IMG/VR virus record: IMGVR_UViG_3300005613_000018
Coordinates: 1 to 64,000 of that record
Strand: one strand, 5' to 3'
Length of the DNA stretch: 64,000 nucleotides
Source: a virus
The translations under genes and the position numbers were made by a program. The first letter of the stretch is position 1; the number at the start of each line of letters is the position of its first letter. Shown here piece after piece: positions 56,586-64,000 of the stretch. The notes beneath the pieces are model-generated. The model saw only the letters and a list, made by a program, of their open reading frames with translations, ran no database searches and was not told where the DNA came from.

Positions 56586-56928
56586 GACAGTATAATCGAA
56601 TCGACAGGCTTATGGGGGTTTGTGTGTAACCCCGTGGATCGTGTAACGTGATATAAGTATAAGGGTTTAAGGTATAATGGCCTGTAGGGGTTCTGAGTGG
56701 GGTCTGAAAGGGTTATAATATATGACCCCCCCGAATAAAAATCGCTAACTTCCCTAACCTACAGAGGTGACAAAAACCGCGCGTTATTTTCCGCTCAATA
56801 AAAAATTCCCCCAGGATTTTTTGAACCTCTCAGACCTTTTTCATAAAAAATTTCCCCCGGCAAAATCCCCCTTTCAGAGAATATGTGAGTCATATATAAA
56901 GTGAAATTCATTCAAAAAATTTTTAGAA
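56586..56928. other. Gene-free region with several -10-like boxes
   Basis: No credible gene over about 340 bases. TATAAT occurs near 56592, 56672 and 56717, and GGGGTT-TGTGTGT-AACCCC forms a hairpin near 56615. C-rich stretches before A/T runs occur at 56800-56875. Transcription from 56585 would produce a structured leader or RNA. Confidence 0.5.
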
Positions 56929-57561
56929 ATGATTAAGTATCGAATGTATGAAAGAGAATTGACAGGAGGTGGTGTCTGGCAAGATCATGATTGTGTTGAT
57001 AATTTTGAAGAATATAATATAAATTTGGACAAGTATGGTCTTGGTAGAACATCGAGTAATGAGACATCACCTCATAATTATATTCATGTATTTGCTACTC
57101 ATGAATATGTAAAGACATTAGAACAACATGTATTAGATTTTTTCGATATATCTGTCAACTTTCCTGTCACGTTCTTCACAAGAAAGGTTCCATTTACCTC
57201 AGATTTTAGATGTGGATTTAGTTTTGATACTTATGAGACATTTAATTCAACATATTATGATCAGGCTATAATGACACGTAACATGTTAAATGGATTATAT
57301 GAGAGTATAAACTTATCAGGGGATTTTACAAGTACTGGTGACTTTATTGATGATTCAATTCATATTGAAATCAATCCCATACAAACTCAGGAAACTTACA
57401 ACAGAATTAAACAAATAATTACTGATACATATGGAGTCAGTAATTTTGTATATCCTGACAGTGTGTTTGCCAATGGACTTCCAGTTTACTTCCATTTCAA
57501 GATAAAATATGGAACAGATGGATTAGTCATTAAATTTTATAATTTAGATAAGAATGTATAA
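56929..57561 (+). CDS. Hypothetical protein
   Basis: 210 residues, acidic and aromatic (NINLDKYGLGRTSSNETSPH, FFTRKVPFTSDFRCGFSFDT). No signal peptide or recognised domain. The leader is AT-rich without Shine-Dalgarno. Confidence 0.65.
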   Translation: MIKYRMYERELTGGGVWQDHDCVDNFEEYNINLDKYGLGRTSSNETSPHNYIHVFATHEYVKTLEQHVLDFFDISVNFPVTFFTRKVPFTSDFRCGFSFDTYETFNSTYYDQAIMTRNMLNGLYESINLSGDFTSTGDFIDDSIHIEINPIQTQETYNRIKQIITDTYGVSNFVYPDSVFANGLPVYFHFKIKYGTDGLVIKFYNLDKNV

Positions 57562-57581
57562 GTTTCTCAGAGAAATGGTTC

Positions 57582-57610
57582 TTGACAGGAGAGATAAATC
57601 TAAGTAGAAT
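57582..57610 (+). promoter_or_regulatory. Promoter of the DruA-like gene
   Basis: TTGACA (57582-57587), 17 bases, TAGAAT (57605-57610). Confidence 0.78.
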
Positions 57611-57639
57611 GAAGTGATGATTGGAGTGTTTATCAGAGG

Positions 57640-58764
57640 ATGATTTTATCACCAGATGATGCAAGATATGTTGCAAAGAAATTTAAAGAATATTATCTCA
57701 AATTTGAAAGTATTTCTGATTATCAATTAGAATGTCTGAAGTATCGAAACTTTGAGAATTCATTGTTTAGTGATAATGATTATGTCTTTGATAATTTTGA
57801 CATGAGCCCTGAAGATATGAACTTCAAGATTCATAGTATTGATACAATGGAACAGGGAAAAGAAAAGTATCATTTACTTTTCAGTAATCTTCTTGAGCTC
57901 ACTGGAAGTAATCAGATTGAGAGAAGTATTCCAGGAAGAAAGTTAAGGTGGTTAATTGAAGAAACGAATACAGGAAAGTATGTCGGAATGATCCGAATGG
58001 GTTCACCGACCACTTATTCAAAACCACGTAATGATCTATTAGGTGAAGTTGTAGATCTGAAGAACTTAAATCATAGAATGGTGATGGGATTTAATATTGT
58101 TCCGACACAACCATTTGGGTACAATTATCTCGGTGGCAAGTTGCTCTCGTTACTCTGTTGTTCACATGAGATGAAGAGACAGTTTGATGAAAAGTATCAG
58201 ACTGATCTAGCCTTCTTTGAGACCACATCTCTCTATGGAAGTAGTAAATCATCATCACAGTATGATGGGTTAAAACCTTATATCAAATACATTGGTCTCA
58301 GTGTAAGTGATTTAGTACCCTTAATTCAGGGCGAACTCTATGATGAGTTATGTGATTATTTCAAAGTTCGAAATCATAACAAACATCTTGTCCCATTGAC
58401 TGCATCATCTCGTAAGAGAAAGATGCAAACTAAATGGGTATCTGAAGTGAAAAAGAGTCTCAAGGAGTTTCCTGATGAAAAGGAAGACTTTATGAAAACA
58501 ATTGATTATGCAAAAAATCTGACAGAACGAAAGAGAACTTTTAGTTGTAATTATGGATTTATGAATTCAAAAGAAGTTATTATAGGTAAGGAAGATAAAC
58601 TGATTCCAAATCCTGAAAACTATCATAAGTTTGAATTGAATAATCTCATTGAGTATTGGCGTAAAAAGGCCACAAAACGATATGAGAAACTGAAAAAAGA
58701 AGGTCGATTGAGAACTGAAATTGAGACATGGACATCTCAAAAATCAATTGATATGATCCGTTAA
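57640..58764 (+). CDS. DruA-like DUF4338 protein
   Basis: 374 residues, ribosome site AGAGG. The middle follows DUF4338: GRKLRWLIEETNTGKYVGMI (about 108-127), PRNDLLGEVVDLKNL, the FNIVPTQPFGYNYLGGKLLS segment (about 151-170), then FFETTSLYGSSKSSSQYDGL and YIKYIGLS (about 194-225). DUF4338 is the fold of DruA in the Druantia defence system. No large DruE-type helicase is next to it, so a stand-alone DNA-acting or exclusion role is inferred. It has its own strong promoter. Confidence 0.6.
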   Translation: MILSPDDARYVAKKFKEYYLKFESISDYQLECLKYRNFENSLFSDNDYVFDNFDMSPEDMNFKIHSIDTMEQGKEKYHLLFSNLLELTGSNQIERSIPGRKLRWLIEETNTGKYVGMIRMGSPTTYSKPRNDLLGEVVDLKNLNHRMVMGFNIVPTQPFGYNYLGGKLLSLLCCSHEMKRQFDEKYQTDLAFFETTSLYGSSKSSSQYDGLKPYIKYIGLSVSDLVPLIQGELYDELCDYFKVRNHNKHLVPLTASSRKRKMQTKWVSEVKKSLKEFPDEKEDFMKTIDYAKNLTERKRTFSCNYGFMNSKEVIIGKEDKLIPNPENYHKFELNNLIEYWRKKATKRYEKLKKEGRLRTEIETWTSQKSIDMIR

Positions 58765-58800
58765 TGAAAACTATATAATCAAGAGTCTTAAGAAAATTAT

Positions 58801-58962
58801 ATGAAAGAATTAAGATATCATATCTATGTGAACAATAAATGTGTATCACATAATCTCGATGAAGAGAGTTTCATAGGTCTTTTTGAATATTACAATCATG
58901 TATCAAATCATGTAACGTATGAAGTTGTGGAAGTTTCACAATATCAAGAGGCAAGTTACTAG
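58801..58962 (+). CDS. Small hypothetical protein
   Basis: 53 residues; strand then helix (ELRYHIYVNNKCVSHNLDEE). Leader TAAGAAAATTAT lacks a clear ribosome site. Confidence 0.5.
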   Translation: MKELRYHIYVNNKCVSHNLDEESFIGLFEYYNHVSNHVTYEVVEVSQYQEASY

Positions 58963-58969
58963 ACAAAGA

Positions 58970-58976
58970 CTAAATA
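58970..58976 (+). promoter_or_regulatory. Late promoter-like box
   Basis: CTAAATA, 41 bases before the gene at 59017; a TATAAT also lies at 58983-58988. Confidence 0.5.
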
Positions 58977-59016
58977 TCCAAGTATAATGAAATTTGAAAT
59001 GGAGTGACTCTAATTC

Positions 59017-59826
59017 ATGGCTAAAGGATTTACCGTAAAAGCATCAGCACCAAAGAAACAAGAAAAAACTGAACTTTGGGATTATGATGCAATCAAACAA
59101 CGAATGAAAGGAAAGGCAATTGTATTCTGTCTTCCTGGACGTGGTGTATCATATATGTTTTTGAAGAATTTTGTACAACTTTGTTTTGATCTTGTACAAA
59201 ATGGAATGAGTATTCAAATTAGCCAAGATTATTCTTCTATGGTTAATTTTGCTCGTTGTAAAGTTCTTGGAGCGAATGTTCTTCGAGGACCTGATCAAAT
59301 TCCTTGGGATGGTAAGCTTCATTATGATTACCAACTTTGGATTGATAGTGATATCATCTTTGATAGTAATAAGTTTTGGCAGTTATGTGATCTTGCACTT
59401 CCAGCTGAAGCAATTGATGAAGATGGTAATGAAATTGAAGGAGCTGATAATCCAATCAGTGCTGGATGGTATAGTACAGAAGATGGACGTACCACATCCG
59501 TTGCACATTGGTTGGATGAAGATGACTTCCGTAACAATGGTGGAGTCATGAATCATGAAATGGTTGATGGTATTACCAAACGTAAGAAACCCTTTATGGT
59601 AGACTATACTGGTTTCGGTTGGGTTATGATTCGTAACGGTGTCTTTGAGAATGAGAAGATGAAGTATCCTTGGTTTGCTCCCAAGATGCAAGTCTTTGAA
59701 TCTGGAGCTGTTCAAGATATGTGTGGTGAAGATGTTTCATTCTGTCTCGATGCAATTGAGGCTGGTTATGAAATCTGGTGTGATCCACGTATTCGTGTAG
59801 GACATGAAAAGACAAGGATTATCTAA
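59017..59826 (+). CDS. Glycosyltransferase-like protein (GT-A fold)
   Basis: 269 residues. KAIVFCLPGRGVSYMFLKNF forms the first nucleotide-binding strand, and YQLWIDSDIIFD (about 106-117) is a DxD metal motif. PFMVDYTGFGWVMIRNGVFE and GEDVSFCLDAIEAGYEIWCD are the acceptor-side segments typical of GT-A enzymes. Cyanomyoviruses carry similar genes; the substrate (phage DNA, capsid or host glycan) is unknown. Confidence 0.65.
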   Translation: MAKGFTVKASAPKKQEKTELWDYDAIKQRMKGKAIVFCLPGRGVSYMFLKNFVQLCFDLVQNGMSIQISQDYSSMVNFARCKVLGANVLRGPDQIPWDGKLHYDYQLWIDSDIIFDSNKFWQLCDLALPAEAIDEDGNEIEGADNPISAGWYSTEDGRTTSVAHWLDEDDFRNNGGVMNHEMVDGITKRKKPFMVDYTGFGWVMIRNGVFENEKMKYPWFAPKMQVFESGAVQDMCGEDVSFCLDAIEAGYEIWCDPRIRVGHEKTRII

Positions 59827-59942
59827 TGTTCGGTAAAAGAAAAAAATCAAAAGTGAATTGGAGTTCGGGAGACAAAAGAAAAAGAAAAGGAGGATCTCGA
59901 ACCTCTTCTCAAAAATCAACTTCTAGAAAACGTCGAAAGTAA
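59826..59942 (+). CDS. Very basic 38-residue protein
   Basis: One-base overlap with the glycosyltransferase stop. More than a third Lys/Arg (KRKKSKVNWSSGDKRKRKGG). Possibly nucleic-acid binding or a virion minor protein. Confidence 0.55.
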   Translation: MFGKRKKSKVNWSSGDKRKRKGGSRTSSQKSTSRKRRK

Positions 59943-59950
59943 AATTAATT

Positions 59951-60097
59951 ATGGCAAAATTCAAAAAATCTCTGATGGGTTCGGCATTCATTGAACCTCA
60001 ACCAAAGAAAACTCGTCAAGGATCTGGCAAACATACAAAGTGTGCAGCATCTAGTCGAAATGGAAAACCAAAGCGTTATAGGGGTCAAGGACGATAA
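59951..60097 (+). CDS. Conserved 48-residue basic protein
   Basis: MAKFKKSLMGSAFIEPQPKK then KHTKCAASSRNGKPKRYRGQ. I recall near-identical short proteins in other cyanomyoviruses. Function unknown. A terminator follows. Confidence 0.62.
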   Translation: MAKFKKSLMGSAFIEPQPKKTRQGSGKHTKCAASSRNGKPKRYRGQGR

Positions 60098-60107
60098 GTT
60101 ATATTTC

Positions 60108-60132
60108 AACCAGGTTTTTAACCTGGTTTTTT
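60108..60132 (+). terminator. Terminator
   Basis: AACCAGG (60108-60114) with CCTGGTT (60122-60128), then six T. Confidence 0.9.
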
Positions 60133-60180
60133 ATTGCCAGACCTTATACATAAAGCATAGTGATTATCATTAGGAGACTT

Positions 60181-60342
60181 ATGGAAAAAGAATTTCTTAG
60201 GGAGATTAGTAATGATGATCGAACACCAAAAAGAAAAAAATCTCAACTTGATGAAGATGGGTTTTTTTTGTCAGACGATTGTTCTAGTCCTGATCATAAG
60301 TGTACTTGTAATTCTAAACAAGTAGTCATAACTGAATTTTAG
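60181..60342 (+). CDS. Small Cys-containing protein
   Basis: 53 residues from ATG 60181 with ribosome site AGGAG. Basic then acidic; CSSPDHKCTC may bind metal. A longer TTG start at 60160 is not needed. Confidence 0.55.
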   Translation: MEKEFLREISNDDRTPKRKKSQLDEDGFFLSDDCSSPDHKCTCNSKQVVITEF

Positions 60343-60345
60343 TCT

Positions 60346-60353
60346 AATAAATA
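60346..60353 (+). promoter_or_regulatory. Late promoter of the gp25-gp6 block
   Basis: AATAAATA, 24 bases before the GTG start of gp25. Confidence 0.68.
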
Positions 60354-60377
60354 AATCAGGTTTGTTGCAACTAGTCA

Positions 60378-60779
60378 GTGCCTCTTGAACGTGTCAGTAA
60401 AGGTTTTAAAGACATCAGTGCTACTTTTCAGATCAGTCCAATCAACTCTGATCTGATTTCACTGAAGAACGCTAACGCCATCGCAAGATCAGTTCGTAAT
60501 CTTGTATTTACACAACCCGGTGATAAACCTTTCCAACCCACAGTTGGTTCAAGAGTATCTGAATTATTATTTGAGAATTTTGATAAATTAACTGCCACTT
60601 CAATTCGAAGTGAAATTGAAAATACAATCAATGAGTATGAACCTCGGGTCAAATTGAATGAAGTCATAGTAGAACCAGACTTCGATAGTTATGAGTTTAA
60701 TGTGACTATAAAATATTTCATTGTAGGTATTGATGTACCAGTTCAACAACTCACATTCATCTTGGAACCCACTAGGTAA
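60378..60779 (+). CDS. 25: Baseplate wedge protein gp25
   Basis: 133 residues, same length class as T4 gp25 (132), with a GTG start. VSKGFKDISATFQISPINSDLISLKNANAIARSVRNLV, the TQPGDKPFQPTVGSRVSELLFENFD core and the YEPRVKLNEVIVEPD strand are the gp25/GpW lysozyme-related fold. It joins the wedge to gp6 and the sheath. It ends directly before the gp6 ATG. Confidence 0.93.
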   Translation: MPLERVSKGFKDISATFQISPINSDLISLKNANAIARSVRNLVFTQPGDKPFQPTVGSRVSELLFENFDKLTATSIRSEIENTINEYEPRVKLNEVIVEPDFDSYEFNVTIKYFIVGIDVPVQQLTFILEPTR

Positions 60780-62870
60780 ATGCCTTTAGTTAATTTTAGC
60801 AATCTAGACTTTGATCAGATTAGAGACTCTATCAAGAGTTATCTTCGATCAAATTCCAATTTTACAGATTATGACTTTGAGGGATCTAATCTTTCAACGA
60901 TTATCGATACTCTTGCATATAATACTTACATAACCTCATACAACGCCAACATGGTGACGAATGAGGTGTTTATTGATAGTGCGACTTTAAGGGAAAATGT
61001 AGTTTCCCTAGCTCGTAATATAGGATATCTTCCAAGATCAAGAAAATCAGCTGTAGCAAATATATCTTTTAGTGTTGATGCATCAAATACAACAGCTGTC
61101 ACCGTCACATTAAAAGCTGGAACGGCATTTATTTCAAGTCGTGCTTTTGGTAATGAAAGTTATATATTCTCAATTCCTGATGATATTACAGTTCCTGTAG
61201 ACTCCACTGGAACTGCCAACTTCACCAACATTGATATTTACGAAGGAACATATATTAAAAACACTTACACTGTAAATTCAAGAACTCCAAATCAAAAATT
61301 CATTATACCAAATAGTGGATGTGATACTTCTCTGATTAGAGTTATTGTAAAAACTTCTCAAAGTGCTATAGATGTTGGAACTTCGGAAAAGTTTTTACAA
61401 TATGATAATCTTTATGAAATTGGGCCAAATTCACCGATTTACTTTTTAGAAGAAATTGATAGTGAAAGATATGAGTTGTTATTTGGTGATGGTATATTTG
61501 GAAAGAAACTAGAAGAACCAAATTTTGTTGAAGTCAGTTATATCGTTTCTAATGGTGAGAATGCAAACAATATATCCAATTTCACATTTTCAGGAACACT
61601 TAGAGATAATAGTGGAAACTCTATTACATCGGGAGTTTCATTAATTGCTACAAATTATCAGTCATTTGGTGGCAAGTCTATTGAAAGTGTCGAATCGATT
61701 AAAAAATACGCTCCTAGAATTTACGCTTCTCAAAATAGAGCAGTTACTTCTTCCGACTATGAAGCATTGATTCCTAAAATTTATCCAGAATCTGAATCCG
61801 TATCTGCCTTTGGTGGGGAAGAACTCACACCACCTTCATATGGGAAAGTCTTTATCAGTATTAAACCATATAATGGTGTATATCTATCTTCAACCATAAA
61901 AAGTAATATACTCTCAGAACTCAGAAAATATACTGTAGCTGGAATTATCCCAGAAATTATTGATCTGAAATACCTTTACATAGAATCAAATTCTAATGTT
62001 TATTATAATACAAATCTCGCACCATCTTCATCATATGTAAAAGACACTATTGTCCAAAACATCACAAATTACTCCAACTCGTCGGATCTTAATAAGTTTG
62101 GAGCTAGATTTAAGTACAGTAAATATCTCAACATCATTGATAATAGTAATGAATCAATTACATCTAATATTACAACTGTCAACATAAGAAGAGATATGGC
62201 AGCTTTTTTAAATCAGTTTGCTGAATATGAGATTTGTTTTGGTAATAGATTTCATATCAAAAATCATGGACATTCCTCTACTTACGATGGTAATGTTATT
62301 GGATATAATATCAAATCATCTGGATTTACCGTGAGTGGAATTTCTGGAACAGTTTATCTTGGTGATGTTCCAAACAGTGATTTGGAAACTGGAACTATTT
62401 TCTTATTTAAATTGAATTCACCTACAGAACCAGTAGTTATAAAAAAAGGTATTGGTACAATTGATTATATTAAAGGGGAAATTAAACTTAACCCTATAAA
62501 AATACTATCGACAAAAGTTAACAAAGATATTCCACTAGTTGAGATATCTGCAACTCCATATTCAAATGATGTTATTGGTTTACAAGATTTATATCTACAA
62601 CTCGATCTAAGTTCTGTTTCGGTTACTATGGTTCCAGATCAAATTGCATCTGGAGATGATATTTCGGGTACAAATTATAAAGTAAGTTCTAGTTATTCTA
62701 ATGGTAGTTTAGTTCGTGGAACACCAGTATTCACTTCTCCGACATCTACCTCTTCAACGACCTCTTTAACGTCCACTTCTTCAGTATATACTACTACCAG
62801 TACTTCAACTTCTCCTTCTACAAGTATGGTAAATAGTAGTAATAATGGTTCAACAACCTCCACTTATTAA
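60780..62870 (+). CDS. 6: Baseplate wedge protein gp6
   Basis: 696 residues against 660 in T4. MPLVNFSNLDFDQIRDSIKSYL, FEGSNLSTIIDTLAYNTYITSYNANMVTNEVF and LRENVVSLARNIGYLPRSRKSA are the conserved gp6 N-terminal region; DRYELLFGDGIFGKKL-like SERYELLFGDGIFGKKLEE and SSDYEALIPKIYPESESVSAFGGEE are the gpJ-like core. The C-terminal 50 residues are a Ser/Thr tract. It forms the inner baseplate ring with gp25 and gp53. Confidence 0.92.
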   Translation: MPLVNFSNLDFDQIRDSIKSYLRSNSNFTDYDFEGSNLSTIIDTLAYNTYITSYNANMVTNEVFIDSATLRENVVSLARNIGYLPRSRKSAVANISFSVDASNTTAVTVTLKAGTAFISSRAFGNESYIFSIPDDITVPVDSTGTANFTNIDIYEGTYIKNTYTVNSRTPNQKFIIPNSGCDTSLIRVIVKTSQSAIDVGTSEKFLQYDNLYEIGPNSPIYFLEEIDSERYELLFGDGIFGKKLEEPNFVEVSYIVSNGENANNISNFTFSGTLRDNSGNSITSGVSLIATNYQSFGGKSIESVESIKKYAPRIYASQNRAVTSSDYEALIPKIYPESESVSAFGGEELTPPSYGKVFISIKPYNGVYLSSTIKSNILSELRKYTVAGIIPEIIDLKYLYIESNSNVYYNTNLAPSSSYVKDTIVQNITNYSNSSDLNKFGARFKYSKYLNIIDNSNESITSNITTVNIRRDMAAFLNQFAEYEICFGNRFHIKNHGHSSTYDGNVIGYNIKSSGFTVSGISGTVYLGDVPNSDLETGTIFLFKLNSPTEPVVIKKGIGTIDYIKGEIKLNPIKILSTKVNKDIPLVEISATPYSNDVIGLQDLYLQLDLSSVSVTMVPDQIASGDDISGTNYKVSSSYSNGSLVRGTPVFTSPTSTSSTTSLTSTSSVYTTTSTSTSPSTSMVNSSNNGSTTSTY

Positions 62871-62882
62871 GATATATTAGAA

Positions 62883-64000
62883 ATGGCAGTAGATAGAGTA
62901 AAGTTCCAAAATATTGTCGCTAGTCAACTTCCAAGATATGTACGAGAAGATTTTCCTCTTCTCGTAGATTTTCTTGAGCAGTACTATCTCTCTCAAGAAG
63001 TTCAAAGTGGAACTCTTGATTTAATTCAAAATATTGATCAATATGTAAAAGTTGAAGAACTTACAAATCTTAAGAACTCTACAGTTCTTGGTGCCGATCT
63101 TTCCATCACAGGAACAACCATTACATGTTCTTTAGATGATAACTTTACTGAAGGATTTGTAGACACTAATGGATTGATTAAAATTGATGATGAAATAATT
63201 TTTTATGAAACTAAAACTGATACTACATTTGAAGGTTGTGTAAGAGGTTTTAGTGGAGTAACCTCTTATCAAAAATCGAATACACCAGATGAGTTAGTTT
63301 TTAGTAATTCTTCAATTACATCTCATAAATCAGGTGCTATAATTTATAATTTGAACGTTATTTTTCTACAGGAATTTCTTAAAAAACTGAAAAATCAGAT
63401 CACACCAGGATTTCAGGATAGATCTTTAGCCTCTAATTTAAATCAGAAGAATTTTATCTATAATGTTGACAGTTTTTACAAAACTAAGGGAACTGATAGA
63501 TCCTTTAAAATTCTTTTTGGTGCTTTGTATGGAGAGGATGTAGAAGTCATACACCCAAGTGAATATCTTTTTAGGCCATCAGATGCAGACTATCGAGTTA
63601 CTCAAGATTTTGTTGTGAAGGCAGTTCGAGGAAATCCACTCGAACTTAAGAACTTAACTCTATATCAAAATACTACAGGAGCTAGAGGATCTGTATCCGA
63701 TGTAGAAAAAATTAATTATAGTGAAGGAGATTACTATAAAATAAGTGTTGACTATGGATATCAAAGAGATATTGATGTTGATGGAACAATTTACAGTCAA
63801 TTTTCTCCAAATCCAGTTACAAAAATATTGAATGATGTAAGTATAAATTCTACTACTATTGATGTAGACTCGACCTCATCATTCCCAGAGGCCGGTTCTC
63901 TTGCAGTTAAGGACATTGATAATAATGATCTACTCTTATCATATAGTGGAAAAAATATTACTCAATTTTTAAATGTTACTGGTGTAAGAAATAGGATCAG
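62883..64000 (+). CDS. Large baseplate-cluster structural protein, 3' end missing
   Basis: The frame opens at ATG 62883 and stays open to the window edge (372 codons seen). MAVDRVKFQNIVASQLPRYVREDFPLLVDFLEQYYLSQE begins it; about 50-140 contain LIKIDDEIIFYETKTD and CVRGFSGVT, a unit that also occurs as YLRIDDEIMRIK and VFRGIFGT in the giant protein at 29825. FYKTKGTDRSFKILFGALYGEDVEVIHPSEYLFRPSD (about 198-235) is the wedge-type motif of the protein that follows gp6 in cyanomyoviruses. Confidence 0.75.
   Translation, partial: MAVDRVKFQNIVASQLPRYVREDFPLLVDFLEQYYLSQEVQSGTLDLIQNIDQYVKVEELTNLKNSTVLGADLSITGTTITCSLDDNFTEGFVDTNGLIKIDDEIIFYETKTDTTFEGCVRGFSGVTSYQKSNTPDELVFSNSSITSHKSGAIIYNLNVIFLQEFLKKLKNQITPGFQDRSLASNLNQKNFIYNVDSFYKTKGTDRSFKILFGALYGEDVEVIHPSEYLFRPSDADYRVTQDFVVKAVRGNPLELKNLTLYQNTTGARGSVSDVEKINYSEGDYYKISVDYGYQRDIDVDGTIYSQFSPNPVTKILNDVSINSTTIDVDSTSSFPEAGSLAVKDIDNNDLLLSYSGKNITQFLNVTGVRNRI

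Overview
This window is part of the genome of a T4-like contractile-tailed cyanophage infecting marine Synechococcus or Prochlorococcus. The evidence is a photosystem II D1 gene (psbA) next to T4-type replication, late-transcription and baseplate genes (gp32, gp33, gp59, gp53, gp48, gp4, gp26, gp51, gp5, gp25, gp6), phoH, thyX, a tRNA-Leu, and T4-style late promoters (TATAAATA, or the variants NATAAATA and CTAAATA). Both edges cut genes: psbA on the left and a large baseplate-cluster protein on the right. By eye the base composition is AT-rich except for psbA and the psbD remnant, which look host-like.

Layout. 1-1205: 3' part of psbA, then a 34-codon psbD remnant. 1227-12209: host-metabolism and replication genes (RimK-like ATP-grasp, glutaredoxin, ThyX, PhoH, RecB-like exonuclease, gp33, gp59, DUF1825-like, gp32) with many small genes, a GIY-YIG endonuclease and two glutamine-riboswitch-like RNAs. 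12298-15325: minus-strand virion block (gp53, gp48, a conserved protein, gp4). 15363-28733: plus-strand tail and hub block (tube-like protein, gp26/gp51 chaperone pair, two very large proteins carrying a lambda-R-type lysozyme and an M23 peptidase, hub proteins, spike). 28730-29785: small genes, tRNA-Leu and a possible small RNA. 29825-40469: three giant or adhesin-like fibre proteins, including Ig-like domains and a collagen-like shaft with an S74 chaperone. 40494-56532: dense array of small, mostly unknown genes, 15 copies of one promoter-like element, a DUF262-like protein plus SF2 helicase, a ligase-fold protein, a secreted HEGWH protein and two more GIY-YIG endonucleases. 56533-60097: non-coding region, a DruA-like protein, a glycosyltransferase-like protein and small basic proteins. 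60378-64000: baseplate wedge genes gp25 and gp6 and the next large protein.

How the parts work together. Early genes are read from sigma70-type promoters. Several have their -35 box in the loop of the preceding terminator hairpin. The 40.6-56 kb array instead uses a shared element without a good -35. Late genes use T4-type late promoters with gp33 as co-activator. At two homing endonucleases and one basic protein the late promoter lies inside an inverted repeat, an arrangement like T4 I-TevI that would keep them silent early. Glutamine-sensing RNAs appear to control a DUF4278 (PirA-like) peptide, linking infection to host nitrogen status. The gp32 leader can fold a pseudoknot like that of T4 gene 32, and gp26 can be joined to gp51 by a -1 frameshift. 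Function calls come from reading motifs by eye; no database search was run.
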